Counted from the first letter of the stretch, positions 32,665 to 45,442 are shown. The stretch: DNA of 64,000 nucleotides from Bemisia tabaci (GCF_918797505.1 NC_092795.1:5923434-5987433), one strand, 5' to 3'. Program-made: numbers and translations. The notes: generated from the sequence alone by a model not told the origin.

Positions 32665-34439
32665 CGAGTTATCCTCGGTTGCCGGCTTGATTCGCCGTTA
32701 ATCAAACAGAGCCCTGTTTTACGTATTAATCCTTGTTTTCCGGGGCTCATGTGGAAGCGGAGATACGCCCTTACGTCAGAAAAGCGACGGAATATCCCTA
32801 AACTATTTCAAGTGCCCCCAGGAGGCCTTTTTTGGACGGGAAAATTGCAATTTATTGAAATAAGGCTACGATTTTGTTGCGATTTTATCGGCGATAAAAT
32901 CATGCGATAAAATCATCAGCATCTGAAGGATTATCCTCGATTTCATGACAAAATATCCTTCAACCTCATCGCTCCGTCTCAGCTCTTGCACGTTGTTCAC
33001 AATTTGAGCAGCACAGTACATTTTTGTTCATTTATGAAAAAAAGGGGGAAAAGCTTTCTGTTAGAGCACTTGGAGGGTAATTAGCTGCTTGTCTTTGTGA
33101 CACGTATTTGTTACCCGTTCGTCCTCATTTAAGATTGCTATCAAATTTTAAATGTTTTTTTTTGTTTTTTTTTTTTTTTTTTTTTTTTTATGAGGAACAT
33201 GTGACAACATCGAATGACCTATTAAGCGACGTGAGACTAAAATTTGTTAAAACACGCGTTTGCCAAATTGCAATATTAACACGCATTATTTTGAAAAATT
33301 CATCCTGGCATTTTGTCTCACGCTATCAAAGAATATTTTTCACGGTGAACTCGATGACGATTTCTTGTCTGAATTTACCGGAAAAAATCTTGCTCCTGAA
33401 ATTTTCTCTGTGCTTTTCAGTCCCTTCTCACGACCAGCTCTCTCGTGGACGGTCACATCTAATTTTGCCGATTTTATTGAAAATCCCGAAACGGCAGCAT
33501 AGGAAAATATTTCGCCGAAAGTCAGCGGTTAGGACAGTTTGAGTCCTTCATGCGATATTTAAAATCGTTGAACAGCCGAATACGCCGCGCAGCCATTTTT
33601 AATTCGACGTCTCTCAAGCTTTTTACAATTGTACCTACACAATCAAAATCGAATAGAACTATCTCGGTCACCTCAAAACAAAGCTGTCACCAAAAAAGAA
33701 AAGAAAAAAATGTTAAAAACAAGATGCCCGCTCGAATTTTTCCTGAGGTGCCCACAAAACGACTTCCCTGCATTCGTCGTTCTTAGAATAGAAAAGTTAG
33801 GAACGTAGCCCACATTTTAGAACGGCAACTTTTTTCTATATATTTGAACGATTAAAACATTATTCAGAACTTTGTGAATGTCGCGATACAAATTAGTCAT
33901 ACTTTACTTTATCGGCACAAAAGGCAACGCTTGGATTAAGTGTAGGTGTGAGAGAAACATTCAAAGCTTCAATTCACTAGCGTCGAATACGGAACGAATT
34001 TCATTTTAACACCTGGATGCAACTATTCGGGCACCATAGATGTCCGCGTTGCATACGCACGAAAGTGAAGGCGTTTTGATTGTTCAGACACTCGCCACTT
34101 CATCCGCAGCGCGGAGCTAAAAGTGGGCTAGGATCCAAAATGGCAGAGCACTATCAATTCTTCGTTTATATACGTAAGATATCTCCTAGGCACGAATAGT
34201 TCCACACCGGCGCAGGATGGAGCTTTTGTGCTTCAGTTTTGATATCGCCATGTACTAAGCATGATTTGTAGAGCAACTGTTAATGCTCGAGAGCTGTCTT
34301 CGAAGTATGAATGAGGAATTGAAAGCACTCTGATATTTTAAATCCTCGCAGGAAAGCCCGTCCCACGATGAAACGAGCCTTTCAGAGAGGTTTAACATGA
34401 AAGTTTCGACTATGACGGCGAATTTTTATGTAAATTTGT

Positions 34440-34600
34440 TCACATTATGAAGCCTATGGGACACTTCTTGAAGGAAATTTCAAGGAAAAACCAACGAAAC
34501 CGCTTATATATCATCTACGTTCCGTATTATTACCGATATGAGCTTGTAATGTTTCCACATTATGTCCAACTCTTCTCATTGACTCGCGGCTCTACCCAGA
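34440..34600 (+). repeat. Repeat T
   Basis: Shares AAACCAACG-AAC, TTATAAGCG/TTGTAATG-type and CTCTTC-ATTGACTCG motifs in order with 43990-44125. Confidence 0.5.
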
Positions 34601-34619
34601 GCCGCTGGAGAGGCGGGCA

Positions 34620-34710
34620 GTGTCTGAAGTCAAAACGCCTTCAATCCTGTGCGTATGCAACACGGACATCCATGGAGCTCGAATAGTTGCATCCAGGCGT
34701 TATAATGGAA
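34620..34710. repeat. Family E dispersed repeat
   Basis: Best-preserved copy: AAAACGCCTTCAAT, GCGTATGCAACACGGACATC, GAATAGTTGCATCCAGGCG. Confidence 0.6.
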
Positions 34711-37198
34711 TTTATTTAGTATCCGTCGCATGCGACACCAACTGATGCTTTGATTGCTAACTAAGACTCCTCGAGGAATGGACTTCTTCCCTTGTGAAAA
34801 CAACTGATTCATATACGAATAGCAGACGACGGCAAACAAACATTTCAACACGTCACAAAATCAAAGACACGTCACCATATCAAAGACTCTAAAGTCTAAT
34901 TTAACGCAAATATCTATTTGCAGTTTGTCCACTGTTGTTTTTTAGCTGATTTCGAGGAATGAAAATACATGGTTGCAGATGCAGCAATCAACATAACCAA
35001 AGTCTTTACGCACGTGACAAAGTTGCCAAGTACCCCATTGAGGTCACAATTCTACATGATAGAAATTTTGTTCTAATAAATTTGGCTTTCAAGTTTCTGG
35101 CTGCGGCACAAAAAGGGTGTATGTAATTATCAGTGCAGCCAACGTAAACACTGGACGAGATCGATGGAGCTGAATACGGACCACAAATACCTCCGGTGAA
35201 AAATTTTGCCATTCTGAGGAAGAATTTCTGTGGGTCTCTCCATCCATCTAATTATCACTTTTGTATTTTGTCATTCTGCGCCCCCTCCCCCTCTTGAATG
35301 CATTTCGATGCTATTTTTCCCTCAAAATCTGACCTCATGGAAACTTAAGGTTCTCACAGGTTCTCACAAAGGAAAAACGTATATTACAATTTTTTTTTTC
35401 CTTTTTCCTATCTAAGGGGCGTCCCTACATTACGTAACGCTCTAGGAGAGGGGGTCGAGGAGAGAGTCACACGGAACAAATTAAATCGCTGATTTAACAA
35501 TTCAATTGCTAAAAAAAATGTGACTGCAATGTTGCGGAAATGTAGCGGCTACAAAGCTGTTCTCTATCATGCAGGGTTTATTTGTGGGGGGGGGGGGGGG
35601 GGGCTTACAATTTCAATTTCTAAGGCGGCTAACCCACTTTGGTTCCTTAAAAGCCACTCCCTTGTTCATGCATAAAGTACCAAGAGCGAGAAATCGATCG
35701 AACGAACTTCAAAGATCATGCCATCCACTTTTTATGCATCTAGATGCAGCGAGCGTATACGGAGTGATTCACCTATTCGACGCGGCCGTATAAACAGAGG
35801 CCGCCCCGGTGGGAGTGTGTCTAATGACTAGATGTTTTCATTCGAGTCCCCCCCCCCCCCCGGGGTTAGCCCCTCGCGTCGCCGCGCGGTGCCAAGAAAA
35901 TTGGAGCCTTGCTGCGAACTCAGCCGCGGTAACTGAACGAGCTGCAGGCTGCTGCCCTGCCGAAAATTTGAGAAATTCCCGCCCGGATCTTGGCAGAAAA
36001 GGGTCGTCGGTTCACTAATCTCAGGTGTGCAGAACGCGGATGCAAAATCAGTGGAAAATATCGCGCGTTCTCGGGCGGGAACCGATAGTTAATCGAAGAG
36101 ATTTTACCCGCGTGCGCTGAAACCTCCGCCGACCATCTACCTTGTTAATGTTGAAGCCCTGCCAAAACGACCGAAATTCGCTCGTTTTGCAACCAAAACA
36201 CCGTGCAGCAAGGTGATTTTGTTCGCTACTTGACGGAAATTCTTCGTGTTGATTATTCGAGATGGGTATTTTTAGGATGTGGAGTCATGTATGTCTCTTC
36301 TTGCACACATAAAATGTTTGGTTTTTAAGTTCGGCACACATGAGTAAACATGCTTCACTGTCTACCAAAAAAGCGCCTAACCACCTAAGCGCACCAAAAA
36401 ATTTCGAGATTGTATCGGTATCGATTGGTTCAACATGTAAACATAGCCTCAAAAGTAAATTTAGAAATCTGAGGGAACACGTCTTTTGTGATCAATTTTT
36501 TATTCCTTAGAGTATGAGATGGCAATGAAAAGTGAAATCGTAAGGAATTTTACGCAAAAATGGCCAAAAAGGAGAGAACCGAATAGGAGTTGTGACAATT
36601 TGCGTTTTGCAAGTAACACGGTTGCTAACAGGGTGCAAAAATCATAGCTTCAAGAAAGAATATTTAAATCGGGGGTCAATAAAAAGCAATCCAGTAATGG
36701 TGTCGGAAATTATCGGATTGAAACGCGGGTTTAGGTCCTCCATTAGCACAAAATTTAAGGAAAAAATTGAAGTAACACAATTGGGAACTTTGGATCTTTA
36801 AAAACTAAAATTGTTTAATTGGAAACAAAAAAAAAATGGTAGGGGGGGAGGGGTGGGGCAGCGAATGAAACTCGATGAAAAAACAACCCCTGCCTGCCCC
36901 TGCCCTTGATTCGTGGATTTACGCTAGTATAGAAAAGGAATTTGAGGATGAACCACGGTTTACTTGATTACCTGCCTGTAATTAAAAAGACTCCGGAGCG
37001 GTTGAAGGAATGTCTCTTTTATTTCGATTATTAAAGTTCTTAATTGGCCATAAAGTGGACTCGCGGATATCTCAAGGAGCATTCGTATCGGTTCACGTTC
37101 ACTCTTTCTGTTTGAAGCTTATGGTTGCAAGTTCAGATGTAGCCACGGAAGTTATCCTAATTTTTTTTTATAATACTCAATTTTTGTGAGTCAAAAAA

Positions 37199-38976
37199 AT
37201 GAGCTCGGTGTCGGTGCTGAAAGTGTGCACGTGCCTGTTATTTGCACTTACGGTAATCTTTATTTTTAATTATGGTGCTATATGGGCTTTTCCAAAAATA
37301 TCTATCCTTGCAATCGAGATATGTATTTTCTGTTCGTATTCAAAATCAATTCACCCTCCGCTAATTAATCAGACCTCGATATGTGCGCTGGGCGAGCTTT
37401 TTGAACACGAATTTGCTGAAATGGGTTGTTTCTTTTTCAGATAATCAGTTTTAGAACTCGGTTAAGTGGTTCAGCGGCGAATTTTCGCGTTCAAATAGGA
37501 TACGTCGCCGTGTCATATCTGCTAGTTGCTCACTTTTTGTCATCCAATTTAATCAGAACCAATATATTTTAGAGACTTTGCACTGTATTTCCATATTCCA
37601 TAACTTGTCGCAAGTCAATATGCTCAAATGCCCCTGAACTCATGCTCAAAAAAAAGAGAGATAGTCTAAAAATCCTGACCTAATTAACAAAAACTCGCCT
37701 AGTAAAGTGCATGGTCACCCCGACATTCATCAATGATCATTAGGCGAATTTTATTTGATATTTCGCTCAAAAAGTTGTTCATCAATCATCACTAGGCGAA
37801 AAATATTGTTGGCCTCCAAATTTTAAGTTTGCCTCACTACTCGAAAGCCAACGCTAGAATTCGCCTAATGATGCTTGATGACCAAAGATTTGAGATATTG
37901 GTCAAGTACAGCAATCCTAACCTTATTTGCAAAAGCTCGCCGAGCAAAGTACGTGCTCGTCCCGCAATTCATCAGTCATCATTAGACGAATTTTATTTGA
38001 TTTTTGGCTCAAAAAGGTGGTCATTAATCATCACGTCAAAACTGCCGTGCTAAGGAAGAACGCCGTATGAGTCATCAGGCGTTGCCAAATTTCCTCCGAT
38101 AAAATTCGAATTTTCAAGAAAACTGTAGGGTATTTTTCTTCAAATTTTTTACACAATATTGTACACACTTTAATCTAAAATAACTCAAAATTTCAGGAAA
38201 ACTATGCACAACTTTCCTGTAAAATTCATTTTTCAGCTGTGGAAATTTGGCAACTCTCGAATGTACATACGGCGTTCTTCTTTAGCATGGCAGAAAAAGA
38301 GGGTTGGCCTCCGAGCTTAACTTTTGCCTTACTCGATTACATTGCTCAGATTCTCGTTGCGGAGTCTCTTAAATGGACTGAATTTTGCAATTTGGAACTA
38401 TAAATTCTGGCTCTTCTGGAAATACACTTATGTGCATAGGGAGACTAATGGCACATACGTTGTTTTTAAACCGGGCTAGAATTTATGGTTCCAAATTGCA
38501 AAATGTAGTCCAAATATATTTGCTCTGGATTCGCCGATCATTGAAAATAAGCCTCCTCAATAATGCTGTTACTTTTCCGCTTTTGACAGATCCCTGCTAG
38601 CGGTCAGATCGGCCAGTTGTTGAACGATGAGGAAGGGCAACCGCGTGCCGGTGGCATCCCCGGCGTCCCAGCGCCCGCCCCCACGCCGCCAACAAACAAC
38701 AACAACAATCGACCACCGATGTTCCCCCCTCCACCTAAACCCGCCCCAAGACCTCCACCCCCTGATCCACCCTCGCCGACAGTAGGCTGTTTCCCGTGCT
38801 GCCTCAACTGCTTGGTTCTGGCTCCGTCAAGCCCGAATAGACCTGGCTCTCCGCCGACGCTCCCTGGACCCTTCGGGGACATGGGTGGACTTGGAGCCAT
38901 CACGGGCAAATTTCAAAAATTGACCCGAACCATCAAATGCATAGTCGGCTGCGTCACGAATTGCAGTTTCCCGTAA
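37199..38976 (+). CDS. Secreted proline-rich, cysteine-containing protein (two exons)
   Basis: Exon 1 (37199-37252) encodes MSSVSVLKVCTCLLFALT and ends at a GTAATC donor. Exon 2 (38590-38976) follows TTTTGACAG, and both are in phase 0. The joined protein is 146 residues. The first 24 form a clear signal peptide, likely cut at ASG|Q. Next comes an acidic patch (NDEEG), then about 60 residues of Pro-rich low complexity with an Asn run, then CFPCCLNC, a second Pro/Gly segment, and a cysteine-bearing C-terminus (KCIVGCVTNCSFP, then TAA). I do not recognise a family. Small secreted Pro-rich proteins of sap feeders can be salivary, gut or cuticular, but nothing here tells which. The exon is much richer in GC than its surroundings, which supports real coding. 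A 137-bp family C element lies in the intron at 38375-38511. Confidence 0.68.
37675..38045. repeat. Imperfect tandem duplication in the intron of the secreted gene
   Basis: Two units near 37678-37850 and 37915-38045 share CATCATTAG-CGAATTTTATTTGAT and AACTCGCC-AGCAAAGT motifs. The second unit ends at the family J element. Confidence 0.55.
38042..38293. mobile_element. Family J element
   Basis: 252 bp. CTGCCGTGCTAAGGAAGAAC and its inverse at the ends, inner inverted TTGCCAAATTTCC. AAAA flanks both sides. Confidence 0.75.
38375..38511. mobile_element. Family C miniature element with 4-bp duplication
   Basis: 137 bp, GGACTGAATTTTGC and GCAAAATGTAGTCC ends, flanked by AAAT on both sides. Lies in the intron of the secreted proline-rich gene. 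Confidence 0.82.
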
Positions 38977-39012
38977 CATGTCGCGGACAACCTCAGTTCG
39001 TTTCATTTCGAA

Positions 39013-39018
39013 ATTAAA
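39013..39018 (+). terminator. ATTAAA polyadenylation signal of the proline-rich gene
   Basis: ATTAAA lies 37 nt after the TAA, followed within about 30 nt by a T/G-rich stretch (GATGTTTTCTCG). It is placed as expected for the 3' end of the secreted protein gene. Confidence 0.5.
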
Positions 39019-39059
39019 GGATTTTGTGACGACGATGTTTTCTCGATTCTTTCCCGTCC

Positions 39060-39385
39060 CCAAGTAGCACAGTGCGATGAAAATATTGGAATAATTTGCG
39101 ATTTATTGCAATAGAATTGAAATTTTTTATCGTGAAATTGCAAAACTTTTACATCATCATTAGGCCCATAAACGCAGATTTTAAACGAGCGACGAAGTAA
39201 GTTCCGTGTGTCAGAAAGGTTGGCAATAATGCAATGAAAATTGCAACTTATTTTAATTTTATTGCAATCAATTTCAATGAACCGTGCGCCTTCAATCAGT
39301 AGATGGGCAACATACGCAACCCATCGATGCTGCGGTGGTAATAATTTTATTAAATTGCAATTTAATGCAATGTGTGCTACTTAGG
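39060..39385. mobile_element. Family K element
   Basis: Ends CCAAGTAGCACA and TGCTACTTAGG, interior rich in TTGCAAT/ATTGCAA. TC on both sides if the terminus is taken as CCCAAGTAGC. Lies just downstream of the secreted protein gene. Confidence 0.65.
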
Positions 39386-39420
39386 TCTGAGTCTAAGGAG
39401 CGGAGACAATATGGACATAT

Positions 39421-39617
39421 ATCAAACGGAACTAAGCGCCATATGGGGAGGAAGGGAGAGGAGGGCTTGGATTGGCGGGTGTTGCGGAACGCGATGCTAG
39501 TGCGTCCTATACTCGCAATGGTTTTCCAGGCTTTTAGTTCCGTTTGACAGAACGCGCTATTCGGGATTCTAAACTCCTCAAAAGGAACTCAATTTGGCGC
39601 TTAGTTCTGTTTGACAG
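39421..39617. mobile_element. Inverted-repeat element S
   Basis: ATCAAACGGAACTAAGCGCC at the left, GGCGCTTAGTTCTGTTTGAC at the right. A third AGTTCCGTTTGACAG lies inside, at about 39536-39550. Confidence 0.6.
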
Positions 39618-40857
39618 AAAAAGTCTTAGACGACAACGTAAAAAAATAAAAATAAAGGCTCTCCTACACGTACAAACTGGATGATTCAAAGCAGCTCATC
39701 GATGTGATTGAGGTCACCAATGTATTCGGGACACGCCACAGATCAAATCTTGAGTTTTTTAAAGAATTTTGCATAAACCTGGACGAGACATTGAAGAATC
39801 AATGCCGGTTTTAGAGGCCCAATTTGTGCGTGGAGAAGAGCCTTGAAAAATGGCAAAAAGCCTGCAACGTTGCGATGCAGTTACTGTCTTTCCCATCGAA
39901 CACGTCCGATGATGCAGCGAGAGGGTTTTATGCGACGAGGAAAAATTATGAATACTTAGTGAAATTGGGTCACAAAGTTGGAAAAAGAGCGGTGTCTCAT
40001 TGGACCGTGGCGAGGGGAACTGCATTGTTCCCAAATCGTGCTGAAAATCAGCTCTTCTCCTCATGTACCTATGTAAAACATGTTTATCCCTTCGAATTAA
40101 ATGGCAACCATGAGAGGCCGCGGGATGAACCACGGGAATATAAATAAACGTGTGGCAGATTCGACGAACCAGTGACCTCTCAAAACTAAATCACCGATGC
40201 CGAGTTTCGACTGTTGAATATTCAAATTCTCATCGAGGTGCTCGAATCCGATTTGAGTTAAGGAATAATTATGCTCAAACTGGCAAGCGAGGAATATCTG
40301 CTGGACTCCTGCCAGAGGCACTTATCATGAGAAATCCCCTCCCCCTTCCAGCCTGTTCTTATAGTAGGTTCAGTTGAAGTAATACTTAATTAATCTTCAA
40401 CATACAATGTTGATGACTACAAGAGATGCAATAAATGTAAACACTCTCTTCATCGTTGTGATGAATTTTTCGTGAAAAACACGCCCATCTTGTCGAAGCA
40501 TGGCAGAGGCACACTGAACTGAATTACTATCAAGTTCTTTTCTGGTCTTTGAAACCGTGCTTACTTGGAAAGCGTTTGATAAATGATGTGCGCTGGGGTA
40601 AATCACCAATGGTCAGAGAGAATTGCCGAAAAATTATCGAGACCCTACATCGATCGTTAAAGTTCATACAAAAATAACCTGCCCAATATTTCAGCCATTT
40701 TATAGGGGTCACACATCGGCCTCAAAGTTTGCGGCGAGAATTGCATTGCATTAATTGGGAAAGGAGGAGGGACAAACCTTGCAGTTTGGGTTGTTTTTGG
40801 AGTAGAAAAATAGAAATTTACGGAGAATTTCGACGGTGAAACTACCAGACCACGTAT

Positions 40858-40987
40858 CTCGGTGGCAATGTGACGGAGAAAAATATCGATGATCAGGATT
40901 ATCGCAACGAAAACCTTAATAATCGATTCTTTACCATAGCTTATAATGAGAAAATATCGATAATCGATCATTCACGCTTCGCCACTG
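40858..40987 (-). mobile_element. Family B hAT MITE, left half degraded
   Basis: The right half (AATCGATTC to CGCTTCGCCACTG) is standard. The left half is shortened, with GGTGGCAATG in place of the terminus. Confidence 0.7.
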
Positions 40988-41014
40988 GTATTCCGGGGCT
41001 CATACGGAAATGGT

Positions 41015-41281
41015 CATCGCTTTGCGATTCATCGATTTACCTGCCACTTAAACCTATGGAGAAATATCTATAATCAGGGTGTTCGCAACGAACACTTGGA
41101 CTGCATTTTGCAATTTGGGATTAAAAATGCTGGCTCTTCTGGAAAAACACTTATCCACATAGGGAAACTAATGGCGCATACATTGTTTTTAAACCGGGCT
41201 AGAATTTAAAGTTCCAAATTGCAAAACGTAGTCCACTTGATAATCGATTCTTTACCATAGCTTTAAATGAGGAAATATGGT
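41015..41281 (-). mobile_element. Family B hAT MITE split by a family C insertion, right end missing
   Basis: Left body 41015-41097 and right body 41235-41281 join in the order of other family B copies. The family C element at 41098-41234 sits between them. Both termini are lost. Confidence 0.75.
41098..41234. mobile_element. Family C miniature element inside family B
   Basis: 137 bp, GGACTGCATTTTGC and GCAAAACGTAGTCC ends, flanked by ACTT on both sides. The interrupted family B body confirms the borders. Confidence 0.85.
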
Positions 41282-41689
41282 TATAGGATATTTCGTCAAC
41301 GAGTTTTTGTCCGCGCACCTGTTTTTTCCAGTAATTTACGTCCATGCGTTTTTTGCGGCACGGGAGTTTTGGTCCACGTGCCAGTTGAGACCCAACGTCA
41401 ATTGGCTCACATGTAAATACAAACGACAATTGCTCACGACGTTTTTGGATGAAAATATATTATGTCTTGGAAGAATGAGGGTTTTCTTGTTTTGTCTGTT
41501 TGGTCCAACGGAGAATAATATATAGTTGAGAGTTTAGGTAAAAATGGGAGAGCGTCAATTCCATGAGACAAAATTCACTAAAACTCTCTACACCTCTTTG
41601 GTGTAACTGGACTTAATTATCTTTCAAGAAATTCCCACCTTGTTATACCTGAACCGGCTAAACCTCTATATTTGCCTCAGCTAAAGGCT

Positions 41690-42365
41690 CTTAGATTTTT
41701 CTTGTACGATAAGTATCTTGATTTATTTTGCGAGGAAAGATCTGTACTTTTAAAGGATGCCTGTCATTCTTTATACGTTCAATTTCGTATAATACTGTAC
41801 AACACCTCTGTTGTGAAATACATGATTCAGACATTCAGGCATCACGGCGGGCGGGCGGCCAGCGCGGAACGCGCATTGGCGCCTACAAACCTAAGTGGAT
41901 ACTTCCAGCATTGTGCAATGCGTGGAGTTTCCACTTAGGTTTGTAGGCGCTAGTGAGCCTCTCGCGCCGGCAGCACGCCGCTCCGCTCCGTTAGGCTTTA
42001 ATATTTATACTCGCATAGTCAGCGTTTTATAACTCATGATTTTGAAATGTTAGCACACTCTGCATTGATTATTCTCATTTAAATTGATGGGGAAAAATAT
42101 TATCAATTTATCAAAGGAGAATAATAATGTAATGTGTGTTTTTTAAATATTGGTGGTTCCGTGTCAAATTTAATGATTTCCAAAGCACCTTAATTTTTTC
42201 TTTTACATTTTGTGCTTTTGTTGTGCTGCAGCGAGATGTACGCTCAACGGAACGCTCAAAATTTGACGTATTTGACTCTAAAAGATCGATGTACAAATAG
42301 GTTAAAACTAAAGATTGCGTGCTTCTTCGTTTTTTTCCTCTTTTATTCATTTTTGCAGTCTCTGT
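41690..42365. mobile_element. Variant family A element (A-prime)
   Basis: Shares the core of family A: palindrome around 41878-41951, TTAGGCT, CATGATTTTGAAATG and GGTGGTTCCG motifs. It lacks the CCCTGG terminus and the TATAGCC subterminal motifs. From 42190 it carries a segment (AAAGATCGATGTACAAATAGG) matched only by the element at 51660-52380, in opposite orientation. Confidence 0.7.
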
Positions 42366-42816
42366 TGGCACAACTGCGGCTCATTGAGATTAATGTCGCT
42401 TGGAAAAGGTTTTACAAATATTTGTCACGTTTTAAAAATATAAATGTTTTCAAAATGAAGTAATAATTTCGTAAAGAAAAAATAAAATAAAAAATAAAAA
42501 AAGTACCTGTACATATATAAGGTATATTGTACATCGAATATTTTAAGGATAGAAATAAAACCAAATATTCACCAATGACAATTTAAAAAGATGATTCAAA
42601 AGGAGAAAGTAATAACATTCCATTTAGAAATTGAGCAACCATAACAACACCTCCTTCTCTCTCAATTTCTCATTTCTATATTGTCAATATAAATTTTACA
42701 TACCGACTAAAATATAACGCTTGGACCAAGTCACTGTTGCTTATTTTACGTGTGGGTTTAACTACTGGACAAAACAGGTGCGCGGACAAAAAATCGTTGA
42801 CAAAATGTCCTGAAAC

Positions 42817-42850
42817 CAGAAATATCGATAATCGATCGTTACAAGGGCTC
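42817..42850. mobile_element. Family B fragment
   Basis: A short stretch, AAATATCGATAATCGATCGTTA, identical in type to the right part of family B. No ends remain. Confidence 0.45.
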
Positions 42851-43799
42851 GTGCAGTAATCGAGATAGGTACGCCCTTATGCCAGAGGAGAGAAAAAATG
42901 ACCATTTATTTTATTCCGTTTGAAACAAATTTTTCAATTTTTCGTAAGTTAAAATCCACGAACTGCAAATTTTTGTCGAATGTGTCCACTTGACAACGTG
43001 GGAAAATTCGGATCGGCCTGACACTCGTCTCGACGAGATGTCAGTCTGCCCCAAAAGTGTGTTGCTAGTGCCATTTGGCTCAGACGCAGAAATATGACTC
43101 CTCGGCTCCGAATTAAAAGCTTTCCATGGCGCCACGCGGTACCGCTCTTGAAAGGGAGGAGAAAGGATAACACGTTGCTCACCTTCGGTTAGCTCAGTTG
43201 ACTGACTTTCGAACAAAAGTAAAGTTAATGTGATAGTATCCGTCATGCGCTAGAGTTTAAGTCAAAAAAATAGTTGAGTTTGATTATTAATTATTTTTAA
43301 GACGACTCGTCGTATCTTTAAGGGGATTATGAGTCATTTTGAATCCAAAAATATATTCAGCTGCAAAAGCGAACAAACACAGGAGTGGAGAATTTTGTCA
43401 GAACGCTCCGATCGAGATCCAGGATTTTTTTTTATTACTTTCACTAGATTTTATAACACCACGAACACTAATTTAAAATTCGGGTGTCAACTTCAAGAAT
43501 GAGGTCAGTAGGATAATTGAATTATTTATCAAGACCTCTCTGTTAATTCTATCCCCTGACACTTTATCGCCGAATCGAAATCTTGTCTAAAAATTAGGGC
43601 AAGTTTTTTTTCACGTCACCGCACTTTTATTCTCGACCGTCTGGGTAAAGAAAGAAACTAAACTGTTGGAAAGTTAAAAGAATTTCATCACCTTCCCTAT
43701 CTATGTGGATGTTTCGAACTTAGGAGAGGGTTTGGTTTGTCCTCCTTTTGTATCAAACTAAGTAAAATCACTACAGGACATTATGAAAATTGTCAAACA

Positions 43800-43930
43800 T
43801 GTAAACCTTGAACAAGGTATTCGAACTCGTGACCTGACCTTCCCTCTGTGCTCCTAATTTAAGATATATGCATCTCCTGGACGTCACACGGTGGACCGAG
43901 TCAATTAGAGAATAGAGAGGTCGGACCAGT
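43800..43930 (-). ncRNA. tRNA-like SINE candidate, weak
   Basis: Minus strand: GGTCCACCGTGTGACG, then about 60 nt, then CACGAGTTCGAATACC (B box with one mismatch). Confidence 0.35.
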
Positions 43931-43989
43931 AATTTTTGACTAAAACTGCAAATTTGCATGTTTATTTCGTCATATTTTAAATTTTAAAG

Positions 43990-44125
43990 GGTGTTTTCGG
44001 AAAAAATTTTCATGAAGAAACCAACGGAACAACTGTTAGAACCTCAAAATGTTGTATAAACGAAGTTATAAGCGTTTAAAGTTTCCAAAAGTTGTCCGAC
44101 CTCTTCTATTGACTCGATCCACTGT
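43990..44125 (+). repeat. Repeat T
   Basis: Partner of 34440-34600, here followed directly by the SINE candidate at 44150-44310. Confidence 0.5.
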
Positions 44126-44149
44126 GCGGCATATGCTTTCCCGGATCCT

Positions 44150-44310
44150 AAAATAGTTTGGCAGAGAGATGCGGGAATTCACACACATGGCACCCACGCT
44201 GTGAATTTCGCTGCGAAGCGGGGCTCGAACCCAGGACTCTCAGTTTCGAGGTGCGGTCGGGATGGAATAGGTAGCACATTACCGCGGAAGTTCAACCCGA
44301 GATAGATTAC
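44150..44310 (-). ncRNA. tRNA-derived SINE candidate
   Basis: Minus strand: TTCCGCGGTAATGTGCTACC (A-box region), then GAGTCCTGGGTTCGAGCCCC (B box), then a body with GGGTGCCATGTGTGTGAATT. Adjacent repeat T (43990-44125) also occurs at 34440-34600. Confidence 0.45.
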
Positions 44311-45442
44311 TCCAATTTTGGCTCGATTCTTCCCAAATTTCGAAAGTTCTCGTGCATTAGCGGGCATTTTAACGGCTGCGTCTAATTTATCTCTGTACTC
44401 TCTTGACTTTTCAGCAATTAATTTAGTACATCTCTTTCAAGGGGATTCAAAAATAGGAACTCTTCGTAAATTAATCATGCTATAATTAAGTGATTTTAAG
44501 ATTCTTGAAATTTAATCGTGATGGCAATGACCATTTTAGTGAATTCCTCGCTTAAAAGTATTTTTAGATCTTGTGCGTTCGCGAATAGTTGAATAACGAC
44601 AGTGAAATGCGTATCTAGGTTACGGTGTTTCAAAATCTCCCCTCCTGTTTCAATTTTTAAAATTTTCACAGAATTTTCTCCACATAAAAGAAGAAAACTC
44701 ACCGAAGTGCTCAAGGAAATACGTTCAGTAGTTTTCCACGTGAAAAATAAAGTATGACAGATAGTCTACGACACCGAAGACCGAGATCGTCATTTTCTGC
44801 AGTTTCAACATCGCCTGGCTCTTGGCATTCACCCTTCGTTAGTCCACGTACTTATCGCCGGGCCTCTACTAGTCACTTGGCCGACATAAGGGCGTTACCA
44901 CACCTCGCGATGAATCCTGTCTCCCATACGGCTCAACGATTTTTACGATTCATCTCGCTGTGCACTTACGCCCTCATACGCCTGTAAGCCGGACGACGTA
45001 TTGTCTCAACGTTGGAGGAAAATACGATATGATTGAAGTTTAATGACCTCAGCTACACTAATTAGTGAGGGCGCCGTCGTGATGTGACACTTAGTGACGC
45101 CTGCAGCATATTGCGAAAAAGCGGAGGTAGCTTGCATCTCCTAAAATTCATCACGGTTTGCATCACGGTAAAAAACCCATCTATCATCCCAGTAGTTACG
45201 CCCCTTCGTGCATGATTTGTTTTCTTAGTTGTAAATTCTCCAATTTAATCATGTAAATGTTTATTTTTTGTCACAATCCGTTCTAAGATCAACCGGGTGG
45301 ATTTTTATGACTTTCAAGGCTATCGATGAGGGATAGTCCCTAGGTATGCGGCGCTTTATTTAAAGTAACTGGACCGCGTTAAGCAGAAACTAACGAGGTC
45401 ACATCAGCTAGTGCTAATTTATCGGGCAATTTAATTTTTTAC

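Larger units (their letters stand above)
31436..37198. other. Putative Mlp intron 1, between family A and the secreted gene
   Basis: Contains family B (32501), repeats E and T, and homopolymer runs (T at 33165-33190, G at 35584-35602, C at 35850-35862). GC-rich patches at 32310-32500 and 35860-36060 have no gene signature I can defend. Confidence 0.5.

Noticed and set aside
33108..33542. 144-codon plus-strand frame
   Set aside because: It begins in a T-run coding for phenylalanines, and the rest has no recognisable domain or codon bias.
38604..38909. 101-codon minus-strand Gly-rich frame
   Set aside because: Shadow of the proline-rich exon on the plus strand; it has no signal peptide, splice context or start support.
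39824..40147. 107-codon plus-strand frame
   Set aside because: An opposite-strand frame of 124 codons covers the same bases. Neither has recognisable features.
42911..43246. 111-codon minus-strand frame with a donor-like GTGAGC at 43187
   Set aside because: No homology recognised, and no signal peptide or domain. It could be an exon, but the evidence is too thin to call it.
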